From positions 2,170,001 through 2,234,000 of the forward strand of contig NZ_CP152389.1 of NCBI RefSeq assembly GCF_038806765.1: a stretch of 64,000 nt of DNA, in the 5' to 3' direction. This DNA is from Mucilaginibacter sp. CSA2-8R. GTDB taxonomy: Bacteria > Bacteroidota > Bacteroidia > Sphingobacteriales > Sphingobacteriaceae. The notes below the pieces were generated by a model. The model was not told where the DNA came from, did not search any database, and saw only the letters and a program-made list of their open reading frames with translations. Below are positions 35,074-44,636 of this stretch, piece after piece (position 1 is the first letter of the stretch; each line of letters begins with the position of its first letter). A program made the translations under genes and the position numbers.

Positions 35074-36798
35074 TTATTCAAACCAAGCCATTACACTTTC
35101 CTTAGTAGGTACGGTGATGTCTAACTTTAATTTTTTACGCATACCACCTAAGTCATTAAATACTTTGTTAGGGTTAGCTGCCTTCAACTCTTCAACAGTT
35201 TTAAAGCCCATCTGGTTTATAACGATAACCCATTCGGCCGGCACTCCGATTTTTTCAAAATCGTCTGGCGTACTCATTTTTGCTTTCTTTTCGGGGCGCA
35301 TCTGGGGGAAAAATAAAACTTCCTGGATGGTGCTTTGGTTGGTCATCAGCATCACCAAACGGTCGATACCTATACCCAGGCCCGAGGTTGGCGGCATGCC
35401 GTATTCCAAGGCACGCAAAAAGTCGTCGTCCATCGCCATGGCTTCATCGTCGCCGCGGCCGGCCAACACCAATTGCTCTTCAAAACGCTCGCGCTGGTCA
35501 ATCGGGTCGTTCAGCTCGCTGTAAGCGTTGGCTATTTCCTTGCCATTTACAAACAGTTCAAAACGCTCAACCAAACCGTCTTTGCTGCGGTGTTTTTTGG
35601 CGAGTGGCGTCATCTCGATAGGGTAGTCGGTGATGTAGGTAGGTTGTATCAGGTGAGCTTCTACCTTAGCGCTAAAAATCTCATCAATCAGTTTGCCTTT
35701 ACCCATAGAGGCATCTACGTCAATGGCTAAATCGCTACAGGTTTGGCGCAGTTGGGCCTCGTCCATCATTGACACATCAATGCCTGTGTATTTCTGTATA
35801 GAGTCATACATCGATAGTTTTAAGTACGGGCCGGCAAAGTTAATTTCGTGCTCGCCAACTTTAACTACCGGGTTGCCGTGTACGGCCTGGGCTACCTTTT
35901 CAAGACATTCCTCAACCATGGCCATCATCCAAACGTAGTCTTTATAGGCTACATAAATTTCCATGGCGGTAAACTCCGGGTTGTGGGTGCGGTCCATGCC
36001 CTCATTCCGGAACATTTTACCAAACTCGTAAACGCCATCAAAACCGGCTACAATTAAGCGCTTTAAATACAGCTCGTTGGCAATGCGCAGGTAAAGCGGC
36101 ATATCCAACGTGTTGTGGTGGGTATTAAACGGACGAGCAGCCGCACCGCCATGTATGGCTTGCAAAATAGGCGTTTCTACTTCCATCCAGCTTTGCTCAT
36201 TAAAGTAATTACGCATGGTGCCAATAACTTTAGAGCGGTTGATGAAAATTTGTTTGTATTCGGGGTTAACCGTTAAATCTACATAACGCTGACGGTAGCG
36301 TAGTTCCGGGTCGGTAAAGCCATCGTAAACGTTGCCATCATCGTCGCGTTTAACAATGGGCAGTGGTTTTAATGATTTGGCCAGCACCTGTAGTTCCTGC
36401 ACGTGTACCGAAACTTCGCCGGTTTGCGTTAAAAACACGTAGCCTTTAACGCCTACATAATCGCCAATGTCCAGCAATTTTTTAAAAACGGTGTTATATA
36501 AAGTCTTATCCTCACCGGGGCAAATATCGTCGCGTTTAATGTAGATCTGCACGCGGCCGGTAGTATCTTGCAATTCGGCAAACGAAGCGCTGCCCATGAT
36601 ACGGCGCGTCATGATACGGCCGGCCAGGGTAACCTCCTTATATTGCTCGGGGTTGTTATTAAAGTTAGTGTTAATGTCATGGGCCCAGGCATTAACCGGG
36701 TAGGCCTCGGCAGGATAGGGATTGATACCCAATGCACGCAATTGCTGTAGCGACTCGCGACGTAAAATTTCCTGCTCAGATAAAGCTGCAATACTCAT
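35074..36798 (-). CDS. lysS: Lysyl-tRNA synthetase, class II
   Basis: This enzyme charges tRNA-Lys. I chose the ATG at 36798 ([20 protein letters not shown]), giving 574 aa; the open frame reaches 36900 but that extension has no conserved start. The N-terminal OB fold contains [21 protein letters not shown] [16 protein letters not shown]. Motif 2 is [20 protein letters not shown], and motif 3 is [17 protein letters not shown]. After motif 3 there are about 70 extra residues (about 505-574) with [18 protein letters not shown], a helix-rich tail absent from E. coli LysS. The neighbouring genes are unrelated. Confidence 0.96.
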   Translation of the reverse strand: MSIAALSEQEILRRESLQQLRALGINPYPAEAYPVNAWAHDINTNFNNNPEQYKEVTLAGRIMTRRIMGSASFAELQDTTGRVQIYIKRDDICPGEDKTLYNTVFKKLLDIGDYVGVKGYVFLTQTGEVSVHVQELQVLAKSLKPLPIVKRDDDGNVYDGFTDPELRYRQRYVDLTVNPEYKQIFINRSKVIGTMRNYFNEQSWMEVETPILQAIHGGAAARPFNTHHNTLDMPLYLRIANELYLKRLIVAGFDGVYEFGKMFRNEGMDRTHNPEFTAMEIYVAYKDYVWMMAMVEECLEKVAQAVHGNPVVKVGEHEINFAGPYLKLSMYDSIQKYTGIDVSMMDEAQLRQTCSDLAIDVDASMGKGKLIDEIFSAKVEAHLIQPTYITDYPIEMTPLAKKHRSKDGLVERFELFVNGKEIANAYSELNDPIDQRERFEEQLVLAGRGDDEAMAMDDDFLRALEYGMPPTSGLGIGIDRLVMLMTNQSTIQEVLFFPQMRPEKKAKMSTPDDFEKIGVPAEWVIVINQMGFKTVEELKAANPNKVFNDLGGMRKKLKLDITVPTKESVMAWFE

Positions 36799-36824
36799 AA
36801 TGATAACGGTATTATTGAAACGGG

Positions 36825-36832
36825 CAAAGATA
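36825..36832 (-). promoter_or_regulatory. -7 promoter element of lysS
   Basis: The minus strand reads TATCTTTG, a perfect -7 match, 27 nt before the ATG. No clear -33 element is visible. Confidence 0.5.
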
Positions 36833-36963
36833 GGGGTTTGTGTGTAAGTTGCGGCGTTATTGTAATTTATTAGGTCAACGCTGCAACTGTCAGTTTTCAA
36901 CCGTTAAATGGCTGATAAGTTTGGGCGTGGGGTGTAATTACAACTAATTCCTATTAAAATTAA

Positions 36964-37791
36964 TTAAGCGGCCTTTTTATTTACACTAACCGTTTCATTC
37001 CTGTTATTAACTACCTGTACGCTCGGTTTCCCAAATCGCTGTTGCTGTATGCGGTCATACTCTTTAACATAGTCGGGATGCTCGGTACCCATCAGCCGGT
37101 CCCAAACCCTGAAGTACAGGCCGTAGTTTCCCTTAAATTTGCTATGGTGAACGTTGTGATGTACCGAGGTGTTCAAAACCTCAAATAGAACGCTATTTCG
37201 CAGCTGCTTAGGCGCTATCTCATAACCTAAATGTCCGTAAACATTGATTATGAAGCCTATAATAGTAAACAGGATGACGGTAAGCGGATGGACTGGGATG
37301 AGGAATATAATTACAAACAGCACGGCACCCTCTGTCCAGGCTTCTAAAAAATGAAAAGAATAGGAAGCCCAGGGCGATGGGTTGGTAGACTGATGATGCA
37401 CTAGATGTGCCAGCTTAAACAGTTTTTTGTGGTGCAGCAGGCGGTGCATCCAGTAAAAGTAAGTATCATGGATGATGAGGCTGATGATTAAGCTCACCCA
37501 AATCCACCAACCGGGGAATTCGTTAATATTAGTGTATAACCGGGTATAGTTTTTAATCGGGCTGTGCAGGGCTAGATAACCTATAATGGCAAATACTAGG
37601 GTGGTTTGCAGCGAATGCCCAATCTCGCGGACGAAGTCTTTTACGTTGGCCCGGCGGTTCTGAATTTTATTTTTGTTAAACCAGGTATTAAACAGTTTAT
37701 AAAATAATAGGAATGGTATACCCGCCAATACAAAGTAACGGATGGCCGATAAACTAAAATGTTTAAACAGGATAGTTGATGTCTCTTGCAT
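36964..37791 (-). CDS. Sterol desaturase / fatty acid hydroxylase family membrane protein
   Basis: This 275-aa di-iron membrane oxygenase has about four to five helices. The histidine clusters are present: HDTYFYWMHRLLHH, HLVHHQSTNPSPWASYSFH and NTSVHHNVHHSK. These ligate the two irons of the active site. The short C-terminal tail is polar. It is likely to act on a lipid, such as a fatty acyl, sphingolipid or carotenoid-type substrate, but the residues do not say which. It is monocistronic. Confidence 0.88.
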   Translation of the reverse strand: MQETSTILFKHFSLSAIRYFVLAGIPFLLFYKLFNTWFNKNKIQNRRANVKDFVREIGHSLQTTLVFAIIGYLALHSPIKNYTRLYTNINEFPGWWIWVSLIISLIIHDTYFYWMHRLLHHKKLFKLAHLVHHQSTNPSPWASYSFHFLEAWTEGAVLFVIIFLIPVHPLTVILFTIIGFIINVYGHLGYEIAPKQLRNSVLFEVLNTSVHHNVHHSKFKGNYGLYFRVWDRLMGTEHPDYVKEYDRIQQQRFGKPSVQVVNNRNETVSVNKKAA

Positions 37792-37817
37792 AACGCTTCT
37801 TGGTAAATCTGTTGATA

Positions 37818-37825
37818 CAAATTTA
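37818..37825 (-). promoter_or_regulatory. Candidate -7 element of the hydroxylase gene
   Basis: The minus strand reads TAAATTTG, which fits TAnnTTTG, 26 nt before the start codon. The -33 region is weak. Confidence 0.4.
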
Positions 37826-37862
37826 AAGCAAGCTGCGCCCTGCAGCAGTTAACAAAAGATAA

Positions 37863-38456
37863 TTAACGTTTAGGCGTTTGGCTGATTCGCTTACGGATGC
37901 GGCTTAACGATACGGGAGTAATGCCCAACAGGGTGGCCAGGTATTTATTGGGCACCCGGTTAAAGATGTTAGGCTTTTCGGTTAGCAGATGCAGGTATCT
38001 CTCTTCGGGGGTGAGCAGCACGAATGATTCCATACGCTCCAGTGCTTCCGACAGCATACGCAGCAAGATGACGTTGCGGTAAGATGATAACTTTGGGTTA
38101 TTATCTAATATGTTTTCCATCCGGCCGTAGTCCAGTTCCATAAGGGTAATATCTTCAAGCGCCTGATAGGTAAAACGCGATGGCTGGTTTAAAATTACCG
38201 TATCGTGCGAAGCGATAAACTGATTTTCCCAGCGCAGCATCAGCGTTACATCGTCGCCGTTGTCTTTAATGCGGTATGCCCTAATGAGCCCTTTGCGTAT
38301 AAAGCCCAGCTTTTTGGACGTTGCGCCCTGTTCAATATAAACACCTCCGGCGGGTATGCGTTTTACCTGGGCCATTTTAAACAGCTCATACAAATCGGCA
38401 AGGCTTAAGCCTTTAAATATGCCGAGGTAAAATTGAATATCGTCGGGACTGAGCAT
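37863..38456 (-). CDS. Crp/Fnr-family transcriptional regulator
   Basis: This 197-aa protein has an N-terminal cyclic-nucleotide-binding jelly roll (about residues 10-120) containing GVYIEQGATSKKLGFIRKGL. A dimer helix follows, then a C-terminal winged helix with NKYLATLLGITPVSLSRIRK. The Cys cluster of Fnr is absent, so it is not an oxygen sensor of that type, and the cAMP-binding residues are not clearly kept. The family acts as activators or repressors in Bacteroidota. It ends an operon with an acyl-CoA synthetase and a small protein, starting 3 nt after the latter's stop. Confidence 0.9.
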   Translation of the reverse strand: MLSPDDIQFYLGIFKGLSLADLYELFKMAQVKRIPAGGVYIEQGATSKKLGFIRKGLIRAYRIKDNGDDVTLMLRWENQFIASHDTVILNQPSRFTYQALEDITLMELDYGRMENILDNNPKLSSYRNVILLRMLSEALERMESFVLLTPEERYLHLLTEKPNIFNRVPNKYLATLLGITPVSLSRIRKRISQTPKR

Positions 38457-38459
38457 TGT

Positions 38460-38822
38460 CTATTTTAAAGACGTTGGGGTTCCGGGTTGAAAGCCAAATA
38501 TAGTATTAGATCCCCTGTTCCATAGCTGCAGAAGAACTATATTTAAAGGAAGTTGATTACAAGCGTATTCTTCAATAACGCCGTATTTAAAGTAAAGCGA
38601 TACGTTAAAACCATCCTCTATATCATTATACCAAATAACCTGTTTTCCCATAATTGCTACTACCCAAAAACCATTACCCTCTTCTCCATATCCTTCCTCA
38701 TTCCATTTTTCAGGTTCAATACGTATAAAATTCCAAAAGGTTGATAAATTACTCGAAAGCTCTTTTTCAGCTTCTCGAATTTCATTTTGTAAATTTAAAT
38801 AGGTTATTGGTGACCAAGGCAT
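38460..38822 (-). CDS. Hypothetical protein, 120 aa
   Basis: I do not recognise this family. It is a soluble protein rich in aromatic residues (ELSSNLSTFWNFIRIEPEKW, then GFWVVAIMGKQVIWYNDIED). It lies 9 nt after the acyl-CoA synthetase and 3 nt before the Crp-type gene, so it is cotranscribed with both. No signal peptide is present. Confidence 0.65.
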   Translation of the reverse strand: MPWSPITYLNLQNEIREAEKELSSNLSTFWNFIRIEPEKWNEEGYGEEGNGFWVVAIMGKQVIWYNDIEDGFNVSLYFKYGVIEEYACNQLPLNIVLLQLWNRGSNTIFGFQPGTPTSLK

Positions 38823-38831
38823 AAATAAAAA

Positions 38832-40745
38832 CTAATCTGCGTCCACTTCCTGCATGTACATGTCGTCAATGGCTTGAGCATATTTCTTTTCAATCACTTT
38901 ACGCTTGGCTTTCAGGGTAACGGTCATTTCGCCTTCTTCCATGCTGAACGGGTTGCGTTTAATTTTGAAGTTTTTGATACGCTCAAACTTAGCCAGCTCA
39001 TTGCTGAGCTTGCGGATATCTTGTGCCAACCAGTCGGTCACCTGCTTTTCATCTACAAAAGGTTCGGGTTGTTCAAACCAGGTTTCTTTAAAGCCGAAGG
39101 TTTCCTGCAGCAGCTCTTTAGGCGGTACAATAATGGCAGTAACATACTCGCGGCGGTCGCCGACTAAAAATATCTGCTCTATTTTAGGGCTCTTGAGGTA
39201 AGTGTTTTCTACCGGGGTTGGATATATATTTTTACCGTAAGCATTCACCAGCATGTTTTTTAAGCGGTCAGTAATTTGCACGTAGCCTTTATAAAACCGG
39301 CCAATATCGCCGCTATGAAACCAGCCGTTGGTATCAATGGCTGCCTTAGTTTCTTCGGGTTTGTTCCAGTAACCCTTCATCACGGCTACGCCCTTAATCA
39401 GGATTTCGCCCTCAGGAGAGGTAAACTGCGGATCCATAGACTGGTGGGTTTGCACAGTATAAATTTTACCGGTTTCCACATCCTGAATACCAAATTCAGA
39501 ACCCGGCAGAATGCGCCCGGCTGTACCGTATACCTGGCGGTCAAATTCGGTTACGCAAACCGGACCGGTAGTTTCGGTTAGGCCATAGCCCTCCAGCACC
39601 GGGATGCCCACATTGCCGAAAAATTCACCTACGTTTTTAGGCAACGCTCCCCCGCCCGAAATCAGGAATTTTAAACGGCCGCCGGTTTTTTCTTTAATTT
39701 TGCTGAACACCAGCTTGTCGGCCAGTTTTTGTTGGTTGCGCAAAATCAAACCCGGCTTTTTGCCGCTTTCACGAGCTGTGCGGTATTTGGCACCTACTTC
39801 AAATGCCCAATAAAAAATCTTGGTTTTCATGCCTCCGGCGGTGGCACCGTTTTTCATGGCCTTGTCGTGAATGCGCTCTAACAAGCGGGGTACGCAATTC
39901 ATAATGGTAGGCCGCACCTCGGTCATGTTTTTAGCCAATAGTTCCAGGCTTTGCGAAAAAGCAATACGAGCACCGGCACCCATACAGATATAATAGGTAG
40001 CCGCCCGCTCAAATACGTGCGACAACGGCAAAAACGACAGAAACACGTCATCTTTGTCTACAATCGATATCTGGTTAAGGCCGCCCCAAACCGTTTGTAC
40101 AAAGTTGCTGTGCATCAGCATAACGCCTTTAGGTGTACCGGTGGTACCCGAGGTGTAAATAAGGCACGACAAATCTGAAGGTAAGATAGCCTCGCGGGCA
40201 ATGTTAATAGTTTGGTTATATTGCTTAACCAACGGCTGGCCTTGCTGTATCACATCGGCCAGGCTAATCACACCAGCGTTAAGATTGGCTTTTTCAGTAT
40301 ACTTTTCAAATTCATCGAAAGCCGGGATAATGCGCATGAGCACGGGGCAACTGTTAGCCACTTTAACTACTTTGCGCAACAAAAATGGATTACCCACCAG
40401 CAAAACTCTTACGCCAGAATCATTCAAGATGTATTCGGTTTCGGCCTCGGTAAGGGTAGGGTAGATGGATGTATTAATGGCGCCGATTTGCTGCAACGCC
40501 TGGTCAAAATAAATATACTCCGGGCCATTTTCAATCACCAAACCAATGCGGTCGCCTTTTTTAATACCCAGGTGCAGAAACCAGGCCGATATGGCATCTA
40601 TGTTTTCGATAGCCTCGCGGTAGGAGATGTCAACCCAGGTATCCTTAACCTTGTGCGTTAAAAACGGATGCGTATCCGGGTGAATATGAGCAACAATATG
40701 GCGAATTAAGGCAGGAACGGTAGTAGGCTTTTGAACGGAGTTCAT
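38832..40745 (-). CDS. fadD: Long-chain acyl-CoA synthetase (AMP-binding)
   Basis: This adenylate-forming enzyme activates fatty acids with ATP and CoA. The 637-aa protein starts at the ATG 40745; a TTG one codon upstream is also in frame. The P-loop is CLIYTSGTTGTPKGVMLMH. The adenine motif is LEGYGLTETTGPVCVTEF. The region ILIKGVAVMKGYWNKPEETK, followed by GWFHSGDIGRF, is the hinge and hydrolysis motif, and LKNMLVNAYGKNIYP holds the catalytic Lys region. It resembles bacterial and eukaryotic FAA1-type synthetases. It is the first gene of an operon with a Crp-family regulator. Substrate chain length is not readable. Confidence 0.92.
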   Translation of the reverse strand: MNSVQKPTTVPALIRHIVAHIHPDTHPFLTHKVKDTWVDISYREAIENIDAISAWFLHLGIKKGDRIGLVIENGPEYIYFDQALQQIGAINTSIYPTLTEAETEYILNDSGVRVLLVGNPFLLRKVVKVANSCPVLMRIIPAFDEFEKYTEKANLNAGVISLADVIQQGQPLVKQYNQTINIAREAILPSDLSCLIYTSGTTGTPKGVMLMHSNFVQTVWGGLNQISIVDKDDVFLSFLPLSHVFERAATYYICMGAGARIAFSQSLELLAKNMTEVRPTIMNCVPRLLERIHDKAMKNGATAGGMKTKIFYWAFEVGAKYRTARESGKKPGLILRNQQKLADKLVFSKIKEKTGGRLKFLISGGGALPKNVGEFFGNVGIPVLEGYGLTETTGPVCVTEFDRQVYGTAGRILPGSEFGIQDVETGKIYTVQTHQSMDPQFTSPEGEILIKGVAVMKGYWNKPEETKAAIDTNGWFHSGDIGRFYKGYVQITDRLKNMLVNAYGKNIYPTPVENTYLKSPKIEQIFLVGDRREYVTAIIVPPKELLQETFGFKETWFEQPEPFVDEKQVTDWLAQDIRKLSNELAKFERIKNFKIKRNPFSMEEGEMTVTLKAKRKVIEKKYAQAIDDMYMQEVDAD

Positions 40746-40775
40746 CAAGGTTAAATGTTTGGCTTATAATAAAAA

Positions 40776-40806
40776 CAAACTTAGGGCAAGTATTTAACAT
40801 ATACAA
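40776..40806 (-). promoter_or_regulatory. Promoter of the acyl-CoA synthetase operon
   Basis: On the minus strand TTG (40806-40804) is followed after 20 nt by TAAGTTTG (40783-40776). The ATG lies about 30 nt beyond. Both elements fit the Bacteroidota consensus. Confidence 0.6.
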
Positions 40807-40930
40807 TACCAGGTTCTACGCCCTTGTAAAATAGCTACAATGGTGATTTGCTTTTGTTTGGTGATGAGTGTTTAACTAGCTTATGTCATCTGAAATACGA
40901 AGCCTAGTATCGATTGTATGCAAGAAAGAA

Positions 40931-41179
40931 TTATTTTATCTTGACTTGCAACGGTTCTACACGGTTAAATACTTGGTAACTAATGTCTCTAATGTTCACT
41001 TCCAAAGGGTAATTTGTTTTCATGATGTTGACATTGAGGCTGCCATCTGTATTAAGCGGTACAGATAAATAACGTTTGGTATCGGCCATGGCGGGAGTGA
41101 TGCTGCCTTTAATTAAATTAGCGGTTAAGACAATGGCAACGATGGTAAGGATGATTTTGGTGTAAAGATCGGTATTCAT
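40931..41179 (-). CDS. Small single-helix membrane or exported protein, 82 aa
   Basis: It has a hydrophobic N-terminal segment at about residues 8-24 (KIILTIVAIVLTANLIKG) with no obvious cleavage site, then a polar tail. I do not recognise it. Its reading frame is clean, but the lack of homology by eye keeps this modest. Confidence 0.5.
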   Translation of the reverse strand: MNTDLYTKIILTIVAIVLTANLIKGSITPAMADTKRYLSVPLNTDGSLNVNIMKTNYPLEVNIRDISYQVFNRVEPLQVKIK

Positions 41180-41236
41180 GATGTTTAAGGATTAAGCTCG
41201 AATATTGAAGTTAGCGATTATGATGATTGTTGCTTA

Positions 41237-42048
41237 CTAATTCTGAAAACAAAAGTTTAATGTCAAGAAGTATTTTGGTCGGATTTTTTTTTGGGAGTGA
41301 GAGCAGATTATCATATTAATGATTGATGATTTTTTGAAGTCCTTATTTAACGTATACATTCCCTCTATAGGAACAGGCCTTTTTAAAACCTTATTAATGT
41401 CTTTTCCTTCTTTTGTTTGCAGAAAGTGTATGAATGAAAAGGCTTGATCGCCTGTCGTATTAAAGATCATCTTCTTCATACCCTTTACAATGGAGGTTTT
41501 TGTAAAACCCTTTGACATCACCGTTGAAAGAAAAATCAAGAAAGTCGGAGTAGATTAAATCGAACGCTTCCCATGCTAACGATTAAGAGACAAAGAAATA
41601 TATCTTGCCTATATCTGTTCCCAATCCACCTGAGTTAATGGCATATAATCCTTTCACAACATCATCGACTACTAATAAATATTGGGAGTATTCTCCAATT
41701 CGTAGAAGTATCTTTCTTTGATTCATAATACAATGGATCTTTTCGATCTTTCACTGCCCGAACCTAATATCCTGATCCAACCATTTTCGATCAAAATTCC
41801 TCCAGTAAAATATGTAATTGCTCCCATAGGTGAGCGTGTTGTTAGCTGAAGATTGTACAGAGTTTCATGAGCTCTCACTTTATTCTTCAAGGAAAAAGCA
41901 ATTTTATTTTAAGCGTTAGTTGCCGCTCTTTGACTAAAGCAATGCCTAACGAATTGGCAGTTAAATGTCTTATCGGTTTCATCGAATTTTGAGCTATAGT
42001 TACATTAGCTGTAAATACTATGAACATAACAAGTAAGAATTTCGGCAT
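41237..42048 (-). pseudogene. DUF2625-family gene, broken by three frameshifts and one stop
   Basis: Read on the minus strand in shifting frames, this stretch yields one continuous DUF2625-like protein. Pieces are: a signal-like start MPKFLLVMFIVF at 42048, then LQLTTRSPMGAITYF and ILIENGWIRILGSGSER (frame ends 41723), then YLLVVDDVVKGLYAINSGGL and DLIYSDFLDFSFNGDVKGFY (frame ends 41460), then FSFIHFLQTKEGKDINK with RPVPIEGMYTLN (frame ends 41237). The frame breaks lie near 41900, 41725 and 41465, and an in-frame TAA lies at 41583-41585. The segments are ordered as in intact DUF2625 proteins. Sequencing error is unlikely with four separate lesions. Confidence 0.75.
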
Positions 42049-42081
42049 TTCAAATAGTAGGCTGGTCAAGATACAAACAAA

Positions 42082-42107
42082 AAAGGCACCCCAATCAGAG
42101 TGCCTTT
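42082..42107 (-). terminator. Terminator of the iscSUA genes
   Basis: On the minus strand AAAGGCAC and GTGCCTTT form an 8-bp stem with a 10-nt loop, followed by more T. It is about 23 nt after the iscA-type stop. Confidence 0.8.
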
Positions 42108-42129
42108 CCAAAATTCTATCAAATCCCCT

Positions 42130-42456
42130 TTACACCGAGAAGCTTTCGCCACAACCGCAAGTGCGGCTGGCATTAGGGTTAGCAAAATTGAAACCTTTGC
42201 CGTTCAGTCCGTCCGAAAAGTCGAGCTCGGTACCGGCCAGGTATAAAAAAGATTTCATATCCAGGGCCATACGTACGCCTTTGTCTTCAAAAAACTGATC
42301 GCCTTTTTTTTCCTCGTTATCGAAGTCGAGGTTGTATGATAAACCCGAACAGCCACCGCCCTGCACCGAAACCCGTAAAAAATACGAGGCATCCAGCCCG
42401 GCATCCTGCATCAGGTGATCAATTTTGCTTTTAGCTTTATCTGTTACGGTTACCAT
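42130..42456 (-). CDS. iscA: IscA/SufA-type iron-sulfur cluster carrier
   Basis: A-type carriers accept and transfer Fe-S clusters. The 108-aa protein keeps the three essential cysteines: the first in GGGCSGLSYNLDF, and two in SRTCGCGESFSV. The N-terminus VTVTDKAKSKIDHLM is also typical. It lies 125 nt after iscU. Whether it belongs to the IscA, ErpA or SufA subgroup cannot be settled by eye. Confidence 0.9.
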   Translation of the reverse strand: MVTVTDKAKSKIDHLMQDAGLDASYFLRVSVQGGGCSGLSYNLDFDNEEKKGDQFFEDKGVRMALDMKSFLYLAGTELDFSDGLNGKGFNFANPNASRTCGCGESFSV

Positions 42457-42581
42457 GTTATTTTTAGAATATAGAGTTAAGAATCAAGAATACAGATGTA
42501 TATCAAGAGAAATGGTTTAAGAGACTTTAAAAAAAGCGCATACGTCTTACCTCATGATCCTATATTCTTGACTCTCCCAAA

Positions 42582-42995
42582 TTAATGGTGTGATTTTTCT
42601 GATTCGATGGGAGCCAGGCCGTTTTTAACGCGGTAATCGTTAATGGCAGCTTTGATCGCATCTTCGGCTAATACTGAACAGTGAATTTTTACCGGTGGCA
42701 GAGCCAGCTCCTCAACAATATCCATATTGTCAATCGCCATAGCATCATCGATAGATTTACCTTTTAACCACTCAGTAGCTAAAGATGAAGAAGCGATAGC
42801 AGAACCGCAACCGAAGGTTTTAAATTTAGCATCGGTGATAACGTTGTTGTCGTCAACCTCAATTTGCAGACGCATTACGTCACCACACTCGGGTGCACCA
42901 ACTAAACCGGTACCTACTTTGTGGCTGCTCTTGTCGAGCGTACCCACGTTACGTGGGTTAGTGTAATGGTCAATTACTTTATCTGAATAAGCCAT
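42582..42995 (-). CDS. iscU: Fe-S cluster scaffold protein IscU
   Basis: IscU is the scaffold on which IscS-derived sulfur and iron are assembled. The 137-aa protein has the three cluster cysteines: Cys in GAPECGDVMRL, KTFGCGSAIASSSL and PVKIHCSVLAEDAI. The LPPVK recognition motif for HscA is present. It starts MAYSDKVIDHYTNPRNVGT, the normal N-terminus. It is flanked by iscS and an A-type carrier; no hscA, hscB or fdx is in the window. Confidence 0.96.
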   Translation of the reverse strand: MAYSDKVIDHYTNPRNVGTLDKSSHKVGTGLVGAPECGDVMRLQIEVDDNNVITDAKFKTFGCGSAIASSSLATEWLKGKSIDDAMAIDNMDIVEELALPPVKIHCSVLAEDAIKAAINDYRVKNGLAPIESEKSHH

Positions 42996-43145
42996 AGCTT
43001 TAAATATTTATGTTTTTGATCAGAATTTGATGAATTTAAGAATTTACAGAATTCAGTTTCTGATGTATGTTATTTATATTTCTAAATCTGTGCCAAATTA
43101 TATCTAAATCGGCACATTCATAATTGTTAATTAACTCATTTGCAC

Positions 43146-43163
43146 ATTTGCATATCTGCAAAT
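43146..43163. repeat. Inverted repeat in the iscS-iscU gap
   Basis: ATTTGCA and TGCAAAT flank TATC, a 7-bp perfect inverted repeat in the AT-rich 179-nt gap 5' of iscU. It may be an operator or a weak hairpin. No further support is visible. Confidence 0.35.
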
Positions 43164-43174
43164 CCGTAAATCAA

Positions 43175-44386
43175 TTAATGTTCTGCCCACTCAATAGAGT
43201 TGAGGTCAATACCTTCTTTAAACATTTCCCACAGTGGCGAAAGTTCGCGCAGGTGAGTAACGGCCTTACGGGTAACCTCGATGGCATAATCCACTTCTTC
43301 TTCGGTAGTGAAACGGCCTAAGCCAAAACGGATAGAAGAATGTGCAAGGTCATCAGACAAGCCTAAGCTTTTCAGCACGTACGATGGCTCTAAAGAAGCC
43401 GAAGTACAAGCCGAGCCTGACGATACAGCTAAATCTTTCATAGCCATCATCAAACCTTCGCCTTCAACATACTTGAAAGAAATGTTAGCGGTATGTGGTA
43501 AGCGGTGTTCCTGATTACCGTTTACATAGCTCTCTTCAAGTTTAGTCAGTTCATTCTGCAACTTATCGCGCAGGGCAGATAAACGGGCAGCTTCGCTATC
43601 CATTTCGTTATAAGCAATTTCGCAGGCTTTACCTAAACCTACAATGCCCGGTACGTTTAAGGTTCCTGAGCGCATACCGCGTTCGTGGCCGCCACCGTCC
43701 ATCTGGGCAGTAACTTTAACACGTGGTCCTTTACGGCGTACATACAAAGCACCTACACCTTTGGGGCCATACATTTTGTGAGCCGATAAAGCCAGCAGAT
43801 CAATACCATCACGGTTAACATCAACCGAAATTTTACCTACCGCTTGGGTTGCATCAGTCATAAACAATGCGCCGTGTTTGTGTGCAATATCTGCAATTTG
43901 CCTAACCGGTTGTACAACACCAATTTCGTTGTTGCCATACATAATAGAGATCAGTATAGTTTCAGGTGTCATAGCTGCTTCCAGCTCGGCTAGATCGACC
44001 AAACCGTCTTCTTTAACTGCCAGGTAAGTAACCTTACCACCTAATTTCTCTACGTGTTTACAGGCATCTAAAACAGCTTTATGTTCGGTAACTGCAGTGA
44101 TAATGTGGTTACCCTTATCTTTATACATCTCGAACACACCCTTAATAGCAAGGTTGTCTGACTCAGTAGCACCCGAAGTGAAGATAATCTCTTTTTCGCT
44201 TGCACCAATCAGCTTAGCCACCTGCTCGCGAGCGTAATCAACACCCTCTTCGGCTACCCATCCAAAGTGGTGGTTGCGGCTGGCTGCATTACCAAACTTT
44301 TGCGTAAAGTACGGCAGCATAGCTTCCAGCACCCGAGGATCCATTGGGGTGGTGGCATTGTTGTCTAAATATATAGGAAGGTTCAT
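43175..44386 (-). CDS. iscS: Cysteine desulfurase IscS
   Basis: This PLP enzyme takes sulfur from cysteine for Fe-S clusters. The 403-aa length matches IscS. The PLP lysine is in [19 protein letters not shown]. The catalytic cysteine loop reads [20 protein letters not shown], the IscS form. The N-terminus [20 protein letters not shown] is standard. It is the first gene of the isc set. No iscR is present, so control differs from E. coli. Confidence 0.96.
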   Translation of the reverse strand: MNLPIYLDNNATTPMDPRVLEAMLPYFTQKFGNAASRNHHFGWVAEEGVDYAREQVAKLIGASEKEIIFTSGATESDNLAIKGVFEMYKDKGNHIITAVTEHKAVLDACKHVEKLGGKVTYLAVKEDGLVDLAELEAAMTPETILISIMYGNNEIGVVQPVRQIADIAHKHGALFMTDATQAVGKISVDVNRDGIDLLALSAHKMYGPKGVGALYVRRKGPRVKVTAQMDGGGHERGMRSGTLNVPGIVGLGKACEIAYNEMDSEAARLSALRDKLQNELTKLEESYVNGNQEHRLPHTANISFKYVEGEGLMMAMKDLAVSSGSACTSASLEPSYVLKSLGLSDDLAHSSIRFGLGRFTTEEEVDYAIEVTRKAVTHLRELSPLWEMFKEGIDLNSIEWAEH

Positions 44387-44405
44387 ATCCGTTGTATTAA
44401 TAATA

Positions 44406-44413
44406 CAAAGATA
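44406..44413 (-). promoter_or_regulatory. -7 promoter element of iscS
   Basis: The minus strand reads TATCTTTG, a perfect -7 match, 20 nt before the iscS start. The -33 element is not clear. Confidence 0.5.
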
Positions 44414-44636
44414 AGTATTCTTTTATAGTTAAGTTATACTAAAGAGATAGAGTACGTCATGTTTTTGCCATTTTAGGATGAGCAAAAAGGACGAAAGGAC
44501 TGCTGCAATATTGTATTGGCAAAGTACCGTTGCAACAGTGAGGCTTTATAATTTAAAGAAACTCAAAAAGAGCAATAACCGGAGCCGTCGGTAACTCCAA
44601 AATTTAACGGTGACAATTTTAGATGAAATAAAGCGA

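Noticed and set aside
41237..41539. A 100-codon frame as a separate gene
   Set aside because: It matches the C-terminal part of DUF2625 and is the 3' piece of the same pseudogene.
41887..42111. A 74-codon frame as an independent small secreted protein
   Set aside because: Its sequence continues in another frame as a DUF2625 protein, so it is the 5' piece of a pseudogene; the codons before 42048 run through the iscA-side terminator.
43000..43170. Short AT-rich near-repeats 5' of iscU as a possible CRISPR or tandem array
   Set aside because: The units vary in length and sequence with no spacer pattern; it is plain AT-rich gap DNA.
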